From Dyella_A sp035685805 (GTDB lineage: Bacteria; Pseudomonadota; Gammaproteobacteria; Xanthomonadales; Rhodanobacteraceae), in NCBI RefSeq assembly GCF_035685805.1, contig NZ_DASSAB010000030.1:124001-188000 (forward strand): a stretch of DNA of 64,000 nucleotides, in the 5' to 3' direction. The notes beneath the pieces were generated by a model. That model was not told the origin of the DNA, searched no databases, and saw only the letters and a program-made list of their open reading frames with translations. Positions 25,466 to 35,300 of the stretch are shown piece by piece. Each line of letters begins with the position of its first letter. Position 1 is the stretch's first letter. Made by a program: the position numbers and the translations under genes.

Positions 25466-28400
25466 GTGACCGACGCCATCCTCAGTCCCGAACTGCCCCC
25501 GAACGTCGCGCCGGCCCGCGCACGCATCACTGCCGCCTGGCTGCGCGATGAAACCGAAGCGGTGCTCGACCTGCTCGACCAGGCCGGCCTGCCGCCGGAG
25601 GAACGCGAGCAGGTGATCGACCGTGCCGCGGCGCTGGTCACCCGCGTGCGGGCGCGTGCGAAGGACCAGAGCGTGGTTGAGTCCTTCATGCGCCAGTACG
25701 ACTTGTCCAGCGAGGAAGGCGTGTTGTTGATGTGCGTGGCCGAGGCGCTGCTGCGCATCCCCGATACACGCACCGCCGACAAGCTGATCCGCGACAAGCT
25801 CGGCGACGCCAACTGGCGCAAGCACCTGGGTCGCAGCGAATCGCTGCTGGTCAATGCCTCCACCTGGGGACTGCTGCTGACCGGCCAGCTGGTCAACCTG
25901 GCCGACAGCACCCGCAATGATTTCACCGGTGCCCTGCGCCGGCTGGTGTCGCGCATCGGCGAGCCGACCATTCGCGTGGCGGTGCGCCAGGCGATGCGCA
26001 TCATGGGCCACCAGTTCGTGATGGGTCAGAACATCGACGAAGCGCTCGACCGCTGCATGAAGAAGGAAAACGCTGCGTATCGCTACTCGTTCGACATGCT
26101 CGGCGAGTCGGCACTGACGGCCGCCGATGCGGAGCGCTACCAGCAGGCCTATCGCGACGCGATCGCCGCGCTGGGCAAGCGCGGTCCGTTCGCCAGCCAT
26201 ACCGAGGCGCCGTCGATCTCGGTGAAACTCTCGGCGCTGTTTCCGCGCTACGAGGTGGCACAGCGGGCGCGCGCGCGCGCAGCGCTGACCGACAAGCTGC
26301 TGGAGCTGGCGCAGCTGTCGATGAAGGCCGGCATCGCGCTGTCGGTGGACGCCGAGGAGGCCGATCGCCTCGAGCTGTCGCTGGACATCCTCGGCGACGT
26401 GTTCGCCCATCCGTCGCTGGAAGGCTGGAACGGGCTGGGCATCGTGGTGCAGGCGTACGCCAAGCGCACCCCGTTCGTGATCGACTGGGTGGTGGAGACG
26501 GCGCTGCATTCGGGCCGCCGCTGGTACGTGCGACTGGTCAAGGGCGCCTACTGGGACGCAGAGGTGAAGAAGGCGCAGGAGCAGGGGCTGTCCGGCTATC
26601 CGGTATACACGCGCAAGCCGAACACCGACGTCTCCTACCTGGCCTGCGCGCGGCGCCTGTTCGCGGCAGGCAGCCACCTGGTCTACCCGCAGTTCGCCAC
26701 CCACAACGCACACACCATCGCCGCCGTGCATCACCTGGCGCAGGGGCGTCCGTTCGAGTTCCAGCGCCTGCATGGCATGGGTGCGGATCTGTACGCCGAG
26801 GTGATCGGCTCTAAGAGCTTCGGCGTGCCCTGCCGCGTCTACGCGCCGGTCGGCACCCACGAAGACCTGCTGCCCTACCTGGTGCGACGGCTGCTGGAGA
26901 ACGGCGCCAACACCAGCTTCGTCAATCGCGTGGTGGACGACACCGTCCCGGCCCGCGACCTCGTGGCCGATCCGTGCGAGACGGTGCGGGCGTTCGACTC
27001 GATCCCGCATCCGCGCATCCCGCTGCCGGCCAATCTCTACGGTGAACTTCGGAAGAATTCCATGGGCGTCAACTTTGCCAACGACAACGAACTGACCGCG
27101 CTGGCCGAGGCGGTCAACGCACAAACCGGCCCGTGGACCGCCGGCCCGCTGGTGCCCGGCGCAGCCAGCAAGGGCGCGCTGGTGGAAGTGACCGATCCGA
27201 GCGATCGCCGGCGCCAGATCGGCACCTACCTCACCGCCGACGACGATACCGTCGCGCGCGCGCTGGCCAACGCGCATGCCGCGCAGGATCGCTGGAACAA
27301 CATGCCGGTAGCCAACCGCGCGGCGATGCTGGAGTACGCCGCCGAGCAGCTGGAGGCGCGCCGCGCCGAGTTCATCGCGCTGTGCGTGCGCGAAGCCGGC
27401 AAGAGCCTCCCCGATGCGATCGCCGAGATCCGCGAGGCCGCGGACTTCCTGCGCTACTACGCCACCATGGCGCGCCGCCTGTTCGCAGAACCGGAGCAAC
27501 TGCCCGGCCCCACCGGCGAGAGCAACCGGCTGTACCTGGAAGGCCGCGGCGTGTTCGTGGGCATCAGCCCGTGGAACTTCCCGCTGGCGATCTTCGTCGG
27601 TCAGGTGGCCGCGGCACTGGCCGCCGGCAATCCGGTGATCGCCAAGCCGGCCGAGCAGACCAGCCTGATCGGCTACCTCGCCACCCGCCTGCTGCACGAG
27701 GCGGGCGTGCCGGAAGACGTGCTGCAGTTCGTTCCCGGCGACGGTGCCACGGTGGGCGCCGCACTGACCCGCGACCCGCGCGTGGCCGGCGTGGTGTTCA
27801 CCGGCTCCACCGACACCGCCTGGGCGATCAACCGGGCACTGGCTGCACGCAATGCGCAGATCGCCGTACTGATTGCCGAGACCGGCGGCCAGAACGCGAT
27901 GATCGCCGACTCCTCGGCGTTGCCCGAGCAGATCGTCAAGGACGTGATCGCCTCGGCGTTCCAGTCCGCCGGCCAGCGCTGCTCGGCCGCGCGGGTGCTG
28001 TACGTGCAGGACGACATCGCCGACAAGGTGATCACCATGCTCGCCGGCGCCATGAATGAGCTGAAGGTGGGCGATCCCGGCCTGCTTTCCACCGACGTGG
28101 GCCCGGTGATCGACGAGGACGCCAAGGCGATCCTGGTCGAGCACGCCGCGCGCATGGACAAGGAGGCCAGGAAGATCGGCGAAGTGCCGATGGACCCCGC
28201 GCTCACCGGCCACGGCACGTTCTTCGCGCCGCGCGCCTACGAGATCCCCGGTCTCGCCACGCTGACCCGGGAGATCTTCGGTCCGGTGCTGCACGTGATC
28301 CGCTGGAAGGCGAGCGAGCTGGACAAGGTGATCGAGGCGATCAACGGTACCGGCTACGGCCTCACGCTGGGCATCCACAGCCGCATCGATGCCACCGTCG

Positions 28401-28621
28401 ACTACATCAGCCGGCATGCGCGCGTGGGCAACTGCTACGTCAACCGCAACCAGATCGGCGCCGTGGTCGGCGTGCAGCCGTTCGGCGGCGAGGGCCTCTC
28501 CGGCACCGGCCCGAAGGCCGGTGGCCCGCACTACCTGCTGCGCTTCGCCGGCGAACGGACGCTTACCATCAACACCACCGCCGCCGGCGGCAACGCCTCG
28601 CTGCTGACCATCGGCGACTGA
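25466..28621 (+). CDS. putA: Bifunctional proline dehydrogenase / P5C dehydrogenase
   Basis: The 1051-residue bifunctional PutA oxidises proline to glutamate through P5C. The N-terminal half is the FAD-dependent proline dehydrogenase barrel, with the signature YVRLVKGAYWD (about residues 354-364) followed by TRKPNTDVSYLACA. The C-terminal half is an aldehyde dehydrogenase with catalytic Glu805 (AETGGQN) and Cys839 (QRCSAARV) and the end motif GVQPFGGEGLSGTGPKAGG. There is no ribbon-helix-helix DNA-binding domain, so it should not repress its own gene as E. coli PutA does. The length fits short, type A PutAs. GTG 25466 (VTDAILSPELP) is chosen because a promoter overlaps the upstream ATG. Confidence 0.95.
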   Translation: MTDAILSPELPPNVAPARARITAAWLRDETEAVLDLLDQAGLPPEEREQVIDRAAALVTRVRARAKDQSVVESFMRQYDLSSEEGVLLMCVAEALLRIPDTRTADKLIRDKLGDANWRKHLGRSESLLVNASTWGLLLTGQLVNLADSTRNDFTGALRRLVSRIGEPTIRVAVRQAMRIMGHQFVMGQNIDEALDRCMKKENAAYRYSFDMLGESALTAADAERYQQAYRDAIAALGKRGPFASHTEAPSISVKLSALFPRYEVAQRARARAALTDKLLELAQLSMKAGIALSVDAEEADRLELSLDILGDVFAHPSLEGWNGLGIVVQAYAKRTPFVIDWVVETALHSGRRWYVRLVKGAYWDAEVKKAQEQGLSGYPVYTRKPNTDVSYLACARRLFAAGSHLVYPQFATHNAHTIAAVHHLAQGRPFEFQRLHGMGADLYAEVIGSKSFGVPCRVYAPVGTHEDLLPYLVRRLLENGANTSFVNRVVDDTVPARDLVADPCETVRAFDSIPHPRIPLPANLYGELRKNSMGVNFANDNELTALAEAVNAQTGPWTAGPLVPGAASKGALVEVTDPSDRRRQIGTYLTADDDTVARALANAHAAQDRWNNMPVANRAAMLEYAAEQLEARRAEFIALCVREAGKSLPDAIAEIREAADFLRYYATMARRLFAEPEQLPGPTGESNRLYLEGRGVFVGISPWNFPLAIFVGQVAAALAAGNPVIAKPAEQTSLIGYLATRLLHEAGVPEDVLQFVPGDGATVGAALTRDPRVAGVVFTGSTDTAWAINRALAARNAQIAVLIAETGGQNAMIADSSALPEQIVKDVIASAFQSAGQRCSAARVLYVQDDIADKVITMLAGAMNELKVGDPGLLSTDVGPVIDEDAKAILVEHAARMDKEARKIGEVPMDPALTGHGTFFAPRAYEIPGLATLTREIFGPVLHVIRWKASELDKVIEAINGTGYGLTLGIHSRIDATVDYISRHARVGNCYVNRNQIGAVVGVQPFGGEGLSGTGPKAGGPHYLLRFAGERTLTINTTAAGGNASLLTIGD

Positions 28622-28626
28622 GCACG

Positions 28627-28658
28627 GCACGCGGGCGGCGCCACCGCCGCCCGCGTGC
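28627..28658 (+). terminator. Strong GC hairpin after putA, without T-run
   Basis: Fourteen-base arms gcacgcgggcggcg and cgccgcccgcgtgc pair perfectly around ccac, five bases after the putA stop. No U-tract follows, so it may act as a 3' stabiliser or a weak terminator before the aldehyde dehydrogenase gene. Confidence 0.55.
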
Positions 28659-28712
28659 GCTTGTGCCACCATCGGCGTCCGCGCGTGCCCGCGCCCTGCC
28701 GACGGAGTGCCC

Positions 28713-30122
28713 ATGGACCCCACCCGTGATCTCGCCGACCTGCTCGCCGGCCAGCGTGAGGCGCATGCGCGCGACCCGCTGCCCGCCTGGCACGTCCGCA
28801 GCGCCCGATTGCGCGCGCTGGAGTCGCTGATCCGCCAGCACCGCGGCGATATCGCTGAGGCGATCCACGCCGACTTCGGCTGCCGGCCGCAGCAGGAAAC
28901 CGACCTGCTCGAAGTGTTTCCCAGCCTGTCGGCGATCCGCCACGCGCTGGCGCACGGACGAGCCTGGATGAAGCCGCGCCGGCGCATGGCCGATCTGATG
29001 TTCCTGCCGGCGCGCACCGAGCTGCGGCCGCAGCCGCTGGGCGTGGTCGGCATCATCGTGCCGTGGAACTACCCGCTGTTCCTGGCCGTGGGCCCGCTGG
29101 TGGATGCGCTGGCCGGCGGCAACCGCGCCATGGTCAAGATGAGCGAATACACGCCGGCGTTTTCGGCCCTGTTCGCGCGGCTGGTGGGGCAGTACTTTCC
29201 GCGCGAGGAGGTATCGGTGGTGACCGGCGACGCGGAGGTGGCCCAGGCGTTCTCGGCACTGCCGTTCGACCACCTGCTGTTCACCGGCTCCACCGCGGTC
29301 GGGCGCCACGTGATGCGCGCGGCGTCGGCCAACCTGACACCGGTGACGCTGGAGCTGGGCGGAAAGTCGCCCGCCATCATCGGCCCCGGCGCGAACTTCG
29401 CCCGCGCCGTCGAGCGCATCGTCTACGGCAAGCTGGTCAACGCGGGGCAGACCTGCATCGCCCCCGACTACGTGCTGCTGCCACGCAACCGCATGGGCGA
29501 CTTCACCACCGCCGCCCGGGCCGCAGTGGCGCGCTTCTACCCCGACATCGCACGCAACAGCCAGTACGCGAGCATCGTCTCCGACCGCCAGTTCAAGCGC
29601 CTGACCGAGCTGCGCGACGAGGCGATCGCCGCCGGCGCACGGGCCGAAGCGCTGGGCAGCGGCAGCGATCCGGCGCAACCGCGGCGGCTGCTGCCGACCC
29701 TGCTCACCGGGGTCACCGACGCCATGGCGGTCATGCAGGAGGAAATCTTCGGGCCGCTGCTGCCGGTGGTCACCTACGACACCCTGGACGATGCCATCGC
29801 CTATGTCGCGGCGCGCCCGCATCCGCTGGCGCTGTATCTGTTCGAGCAGGAAGCCGGCGCGGTCGACAAGGTGCTCTCGCGCACCCGTGCCGGCGGAGTG
29901 ACGATCAACGACACCCTGTACCACATCGCCCAGCATCACCTGCCTTTCGGTGGCGTCGGACCGTCGGGCAGCGGCGGTTATCACGGTGAAGCGGGATTCC
30001 GCACGTTCTCGCACATCAAGCCGGTGTTCCGTCAGGCCCGACTCAACGGGGCCGCGCTGCTCAACCCGCCTTACGGCACGCGCTTCGCCCGCATGATGGC
30101 GCTGCTGCTGCGTCGCGGCTGA
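28713..30122 (+). CDS. Coniferyl aldehyde dehydrogenase-like NAD(P)-dependent aldehyde dehydrogenase
   Basis: The 469-residue aldehyde dehydrogenase resembles the coniferyl-aldehyde dehydrogenase and fatty-aldehyde (class 3-like) branch, which lacks the N-terminal extension of other ALDHs. Visible are the cofactor loop IVPWNYPLFLAVGPLVDALAGGN, FTGSTAVGRHVM, the catalytic Glu in TLELGGKSP and the nucleophile Cys in NAGQTCIAPDYVLL. The EEIFGPLLPVVTY and HHLPFGGVGPSGSGGYHG motifs lie at the end. ATG 28713 has GGAG five bases upstream. It is co-directional with putA, 91 bases downstream past a hairpin. The in vivo aldehyde is unknown. Confidence 0.88.
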   Translation: MDPTRDLADLLAGQREAHARDPLPAWHVRSARLRALESLIRQHRGDIAEAIHADFGCRPQQETDLLEVFPSLSAIRHALAHGRAWMKPRRRMADLMFLPARTELRPQPLGVVGIIVPWNYPLFLAVGPLVDALAGGNRAMVKMSEYTPAFSALFARLVGQYFPREEVSVVTGDAEVAQAFSALPFDHLLFTGSTAVGRHVMRAASANLTPVTLELGGKSPAIIGPGANFARAVERIVYGKLVNAGQTCIAPDYVLLPRNRMGDFTTAARAAVARFYPDIARNSQYASIVSDRQFKRLTELRDEAIAAGARAEALGSGSDPAQPRRLLPTLLTGVTDAMAVMQEEIFGPLLPVVTYDTLDDAIAYVAARPHPLALYLFEQEAGAVDKVLSRTRAGGVTINDTLYHIAQHHLPFGGVGPSGSGGYHGEAGFRTFSHIKPVFRQARLNGAALLNPPYGTRFARMMALLLRRG

Positions 30123-30144
30123 CGAGCGCCGCGCGCGGCACAAA

Positions 30145-30175
30145 AAAGCCTCCCCGCACAGGGCGGGGAGGCTTT
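30145..30175. terminator. Intrinsic terminator between convergent genes
   Basis: aaagcctccccgc (30145-30157) and gcggggaggcttt (30163-30175) form a 13-bp stem with a 5-nt loop, flanked by A's and T's. It can end transcription of the aldehyde dehydrogenase gene (+) and of the FadL-like gene (-). Confidence 0.9.
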
Positions 30176-30218
30176 CGACACATCGTCGCGGCGCATCCGC
30201 GCCGCGGCAGTCAGGGCG

Positions 30219-31715
30219 TCAGAACTTGTACACCGCCGACAGGCTGAGCAGGTTGCCGTAATCCTCGAAGTTGCCTTCGATCACGTCACCGGTGGAACTG
30301 GTCGCGTTGATATGCGCCTGGTTGACGAAGATGTGCGCATACGAGGCGTTGATCTCGAAGTGCTCGCTCGCCTTGTAGCCGACGCCCACGGTGGCCAGCT
30401 TGCGGGTGGAGTCCGGCACGCGGACGTCGCGCACGGCGTTGTAGCTCGGCGTGGTGTCCACGGCGATACCGGCGCGCAGGGTGACCCGATCATTGAGGTA
30501 GTAGTCACCGCCGATCGAGGCATAGACCGTGTTGCGCCAGTTGAATGCTTCGACGCTGTCCGGCTGCGTGTTGCCGTACTTCACGCGCAGCTCCTTGAAC
30601 ACGTCCCACTTGGTGTAGGCAAAGTCGATGCCCAGCCCGAACTTCTCCGCCTGGTGCCAGTAGCTGGCGCTGATCACGGCCGGCGTGGTGAAGTCGGCGG
30701 TGCCGGTGGTGTCGGAGAACGGCGGCAGGCTCCCGGCCAGCTGCGGATTACTCAGCAGCAGGTCGTAGCCCGGCGTGGTGGTGAACTTGCCGGTGCCTTC
30801 GAGGCGGTGGCTGATCTTGGAGCGGTAGTTCAGCGCGAACTTGTCGTTCGGAGTGAGCTTCCAGAAGCCGCCCACCTGGTAGCCGTAGCCCCAGTCGTCG
30901 CCCTTGATGCGGGCAAAGCCGTCCACGCCCTGCGGGGTCAACGCAGCCACGCCGGCGGCGGCCGCCTGGCCCTGCTGCACGGCTGCCTGGATCATCGCCG
31001 CGCCCTGCGCCGGCGGGATCTGCCCGGCGGCGATGGCAGCCTGGATCTGCGCCACGCCGGCCGCGACCTGCTGCTGGATGCCCTGCTGCACCTGCAGGCC
31101 CACCGCGTTGAAGTTGACCGCGCTGGTCAACTCCGCCGAGGTGCGCTGCGCGATCGCGCTGACGCCCAGGGCGAAGGTGTCGGTCACGTCATAGGACGCC
31201 GACAGTGTGGCGTCGAGCGACTGGAACTTCGACTTGACGCCGTGATAGCGGCCCACCCAGTCGCGGTCGTATTCGGTCTGGAAGCCGAACGGCACCGAGA
31301 AGCCGGCACCGATGTGCAGCTTGTCCGACACCTTGGTGGCAAAGAACAGCGCCGGTACCGGCAGCGTGGTGCCGCCGTCGCCGCCGTTGCCGCCGCTGAT
31401 CGGGCGACCCAGCACGTCGTGAGCGCTGCCGCTGAACTTGGCGCTGAAATTGATGGCGGTGACGTCGGCCTGGAAGTAGGTGCCGTCGAGCTCGCTCATC
31501 GCGGCGGGGTTGTTCGCCACCACCGAGACGTCGCCACCGGCCGTAGCCGAACCGGCATAGGCGCGGCCGAGGCCCTTGGCGCTGTTTTCCTTGAGCTGGA
31601 ACGCGCTCGCGTGGGCGGCGTTCGGCGCCACCAGGGCGCCGGCTATGGCCAGGCTCAGCGCGGCGAACGCGAGCGGCCGGGCGGCTGCCTTGAAGGGACG
31701 GATAGACATCTGCAT
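30219..31715 (-). CDS. FadL-like outer membrane transport protein (OMPP1/FadL/TodX)
   Basis: The 498-residue outer membrane beta-barrel has a signal peptide ending at AHA, about residue 36. The mature start SAFQLKENSAKGLGRAYAG is the N-terminal plug sequence of the FadL/TodX family, and the protein ends in Phe (LSAVYKF) as BAM substrates do. FadL-type proteins take up long-chain fatty acids or other hydrophobic compounds. An unusual Ala/Gln-rich segment (about 207-262) is inserted between strands and probably forms an extracellular or periplasmic helical hairpin. ATG 31715 has AGGAG about seven bases upstream. It is divergent from ycgL across 270 bases, where TGCAA(6)TTGCA near 31837-31852 is the only symmetrical site I noticed. 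Confidence 0.92.
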   Translation of the reverse strand: MQMSIRPFKAAARPLAFAALSLAIAGALVAPNAAHASAFQLKENSAKGLGRAYAGSATAGGDVSVVANNPAAMSELDGTYFQADVTAINFSAKFSGSAHDVLGRPISGGNGGDGGTTLPVPALFFATKVSDKLHIGAGFSVPFGFQTEYDRDWVGRYHGVKSKFQSLDATLSASYDVTDTFALGVSAIAQRTSAELTSAVNFNAVGLQVQQGIQQQVAAGVAQIQAAIAAGQIPPAQGAAMIQAAVQQGQAAAAGVAALTPQGVDGFARIKGDDWGYGYQVGGFWKLTPNDKFALNYRSKISHRLEGTGKFTTTPGYDLLLSNPQLAGSLPPFSDTTGTADFTTPAVISASYWHQAEKFGLGIDFAYTKWDVFKELRVKYGNTQPDSVEAFNWRNTVYASIGGDYYLNDRVTLRAGIAVDTTPSYNAVRDVRVPDSTRKLATVGVGYKASEHFEINASYAHIFVNQAHINATSSTGDVIEGNFEDYGNLLSLSAVYKF

Positions 31716-31985
31716 CGGTGGCTCCTGCTGGTCGTGGGTGCGGCTCGGGACGAGTGGCGGGAACAACGCCGCGCTCTTATTTCATACGCGCGTTTGATGC
31801 CCCCGTGCGGCACTGTGCCGATTGCGCCCGGAGCATTGCAAGTGCGATTGCAGCAAAAACTTAACCATTCACCCCGACCGCTGCCGGGCGCAGGCACAGC
31901 AAGGGATGGCCGCGGCCGGACACGCTGATAAGCTCTGCCGGGTCGCCCCGCGCGGCATCCCCTTTTTTGCACGACGGTTGCCGCC

Positions 31986-32279
31986 ATGCACTGCTACGTC
32001 TACGCCAGCCTGCGCAAGGCCGACAGCTACCTGTGGCTGGCCGAACGCGACGCCTTCGACCGCCTGCCGGCCGAGCTCACCGAGCTGCTCGGCACGCTGC
32101 GTTTCGCCCTCGAGCTGGACCTGGACCCCTCGCGCCACCTGCCGCACGAGGACGCCGCCCAGGTGCTGGCGCATCTGCGCAGCCAGGGATGGCACCTGCA
32201 GTTGCCGCCGCCAGAGCGACTCGCCGCCGCCAACCACCTCGACTACGGACGCGCACCCGAGGACGGGCAGTCGCGCTGA
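31986..32279 (+). CDS. YcgL domain-containing protein
   Basis: The 97-residue protein matches the YcgL family: MHCYVYASLRKADSYLWLAE at the start, RDAFDRLPAELTELLG, LDLDPSRHLPHEDAAQVLAHL, and the C-terminal QGWHLQLPPP. The family is widespread in gammaproteobacteria, has an alpha/beta fold, and its biochemical role is not settled. It is a short stand-alone gene; the ankyrin gene starts 75 bases downstream in the same direction. Confidence 0.9.
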   Translation: MHCYVYASLRKADSYLWLAERDAFDRLPAELTELLGTLRFALELDLDPSRHLPHEDAAQVLAHLRSQGWHLQLPPPERLAAANHLDYGRAPEDGQSR

Positions 32280-32354
32280 ACCCCGCGTGCTGCGCCGTGA
32301 CCGGTTAACACACGATTACCGTCTGCCTCATTGCCGATTTCTATACTGCCGCCC

Positions 32355-35300
32355 ATGACCCCTCCCAAGCCGCGTCGCCGCCCTCCTCCTCTCCTGCAAG
32401 CGCTGGCCTGGTTCGTTCCCGGATGGGTGGCAGTGGCGATCGCGGCAGCCAGCACCCACCCGCTGGTGCTGATTCCCCTGCTGGCGGCCAATGCGTTGAC
32501 GATGGCGGCGGTGTGCCACGCGATCGGCTTCGATCCCGAGCCGCGTTTCGGTCGCACCGTGCTGCGCAGGGGTGCGGCCCATCTGGTGATGTTCAGCACC
32601 TACGTGGCGGTGGTGTTCGTGCTGATCGCCTGGCCGATGCTGCGCCTGAGCCAGGCACCGAGCCTGAGCGCGGCATTGCTGCTGGCCGCGGCGCTGGTAA
32701 TCGCGCTGAGCCTGCTGTGGCGGCTGTGGCCGGCGTTCGGGCTGGTGTTCGTGTGGGACGACGCGTATCCGACGCAGAGTGACGGCTCGTGGATCTTCAC
32801 CGCCACCGCGCGGAGCATTGCCTTCGGCCGCCACCTGTCACGCGAGGAGCGCTTTTTCAGTCATTTCCTTCCGGCGGCGCTGGCGCTGCTGGTGCTGGCG
32901 TTTCTCGCGCTCGCGCTGACCGGACTCTATGGCGTGCTGCCGTCGGAAATGCGCACCGCCGCCCTGCTCGTCTACGGCGTGCTGCTGTTGCCACTGGGCT
33001 GCCTGGTGATTGCCAACCGCACCCTGCGTGCACTGCTGTGCGAACGCCACCGGCCGCGCATGGGCAACCCGGCGGAGCCGGCCATCACGCGTACGCCGCC
33101 GCCCCTGACCGAAGCCGAACGCACCGCCGGCACGCCGGAGCAGGCCGCTGCTCTGCTGGCGGCGATCCGCGAGGCGGACGTGGAGCGGGCGCTGGCGCTG
33201 GTGGAGGCTGGCGCCGATCCGAACACCGCGCCGCCGGGCGACGATCGCGACCAGCGCCCGGCCCTGCTGCTGGCCGCGCTGTTGCCGGACACCCGCCTGC
33301 TGCGCGCGCTGATCGCCCGCGGCGCCGACGTCAACCGCGCCAGCGGCGGCCTCACCGCGTTGCTCGCCGCCACCCGCGACAGCCTTTCGGGGCGCGCCGA
33401 GGCGGTGATGACGTTGATCTCCAACGGCGCCAACCCGCTGGTTGCCGATGCCGAGGGCAATACCCCGCTGCACGGCGCGGTGCTCAGCGAAGAGCCGATC
33501 GTGGCGGCCATGCTGCTGGATGCCGGCGCGCCGCTGAACGCGCTCAACCACGCCGGCCTGACCCCGCTGGCGGTGGCGTGCCGGGCGGCCAACTGGCCGC
33601 TGGCGAAGTTCCTGCTCGAACGTGGCGCGAAGACCCAGCTGGCCGACGCCGAGCCGGCGCTGGTCGCGGCGGCGAGCCTGGCCGACGACGACCCGCAAGG
33701 CATTCGCCTGCTGCTCAAGCACCGCGCCGCCATCAACGCACTGGACAAGCGCGGCCGCAGCGCGCTGATGACCGCCGCCGCCGAAGGCCACGAGGAAATC
33801 GCCCGCGCACTGCGTTCCGCCGGCGCCGACGTCAACCTGGCCGACCGCAACGGCAGCACCGCGCTGATGGAAGCGGCCCGCGCCGGCGCGGTGGAGATCG
33901 TGCAACTGCTCGCCCAGGCCGAACCCGATCCGCACGCGCGCGACCAGCACGGGCGCGACGCCCTGACCCTCGCCTGCCAGTCGCCGCACGCGCACGCGGA
34001 CACGGTGCGGGCCTTGCTCGGCCTCGGCGCTGATCCGGCAGCCCCTGGCGGAGACGGCCGCAACGCGCTCGATCACGCGGCCGCGGCCGGACGCTGGGAC
34101 CTGGTCGCCCTGCTTGATCCGGACACGCCGCTGCCAGCCAACCTGAGCATGGAGACGCTGGCCGAGGGCGAGGACACGCCCGGCCACCTGCTTGACGCAT
34201 TGCGCTTTGGCCACTGGGCCGTGGTGTCTACCTTTGTCCAGCGCGTGCGCGAGTGGCCGCAGGCCGACCTGGCGCGGCTGTACATCGAACTGTCTGCGCC
34301 CGGGCTGGGTGCAGCACGGCGCTGGGTGCTCGAGCACGGGCTGCCGGTGGAAGCACGACTTGCGCCGGCAGACGAGGACCAGACGCAAGGGCCACGCCTG
34401 TTCGACGCGCTGCTGGAGCGCCTGCCCGACGCCACCGAAGCGCTCGAGGACCTGATGCAGGCTGGCGCCTCGCCGGCCGGTGCGGGGCTGCTGGCCAAGG
34501 CACTGCTGCATCTGGACGACCAGGTGCAGAGCGCCGCACTGCCGCTCGCCCTGCTCGAGCGCGGCGCCGATCCGTTCGGCACCGATGCGCGGCAGCGCAC
34601 GCCGCTGCACCTGGCCGCCGCGCAGGGACGCATTGCCCTGCTGCAGGCGCTGTTGCAACGCGGCTGCAATCCGAACGTGCGCGACGGTGCCGGCCGCACG
34701 CCGCTGTTCGCGGCACTGGAAAGTGGCCCCGGGGCGCTTGATGCGGTACGCGCACTGGTCGCGCACGGCGCCGATCCCGAGGCAAGCGATGCCCACGGCG
34801 AGACGCCGCTGGGCCTGGCGATGGAACACCCGGAACTGAAGCACTGGCTGGACTGGGGCCACTGGCCGCGGGCCGGTCGGGCGCTGCGCGGCGAAGACCT
34901 GCCCGCCGCGGCCGCCGCCGGCGCCACGCTCGCGGTACAGCGCCTGCTCGAACTGGGATTCGCGGTGGACACGCGCGACGGCCAGGGCGCCAGCGCACTG
35001 CTGCACGCCTGCGGCGCCGGCCACCGCGAGGTGGCGCGGCATCTGCTGGACGCCGGGGCGGACGTGACGCTGACCGCGCAGAGCGGCATGACCGCCCTGG
35101 CCGCCGCGGTCGCGGCACGGCGCGAGGCGCTGGTGGCTCTGCTGATCGAGCGCGGTGCCGAGATCGACCAGCGGCTGCCGGGTGAGACCACCGCGCTGAT
35201 GGTGGCCGCCGCGATGGGCTTCCCGGACATCGTCGAGCAGTTGCTGGCCGCCGGCGCCGACGTGAACACCACCGACGCCCGCGGCCGCAGCGCGCTGCAC

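Noticed and set aside
25283..29056. A 1257-codon open frame on the minus strand antisense to putA
   Set aside because: Composition is typical of an antisense shadow, while the plus strand encodes a complete PutA with all catalytic motifs.
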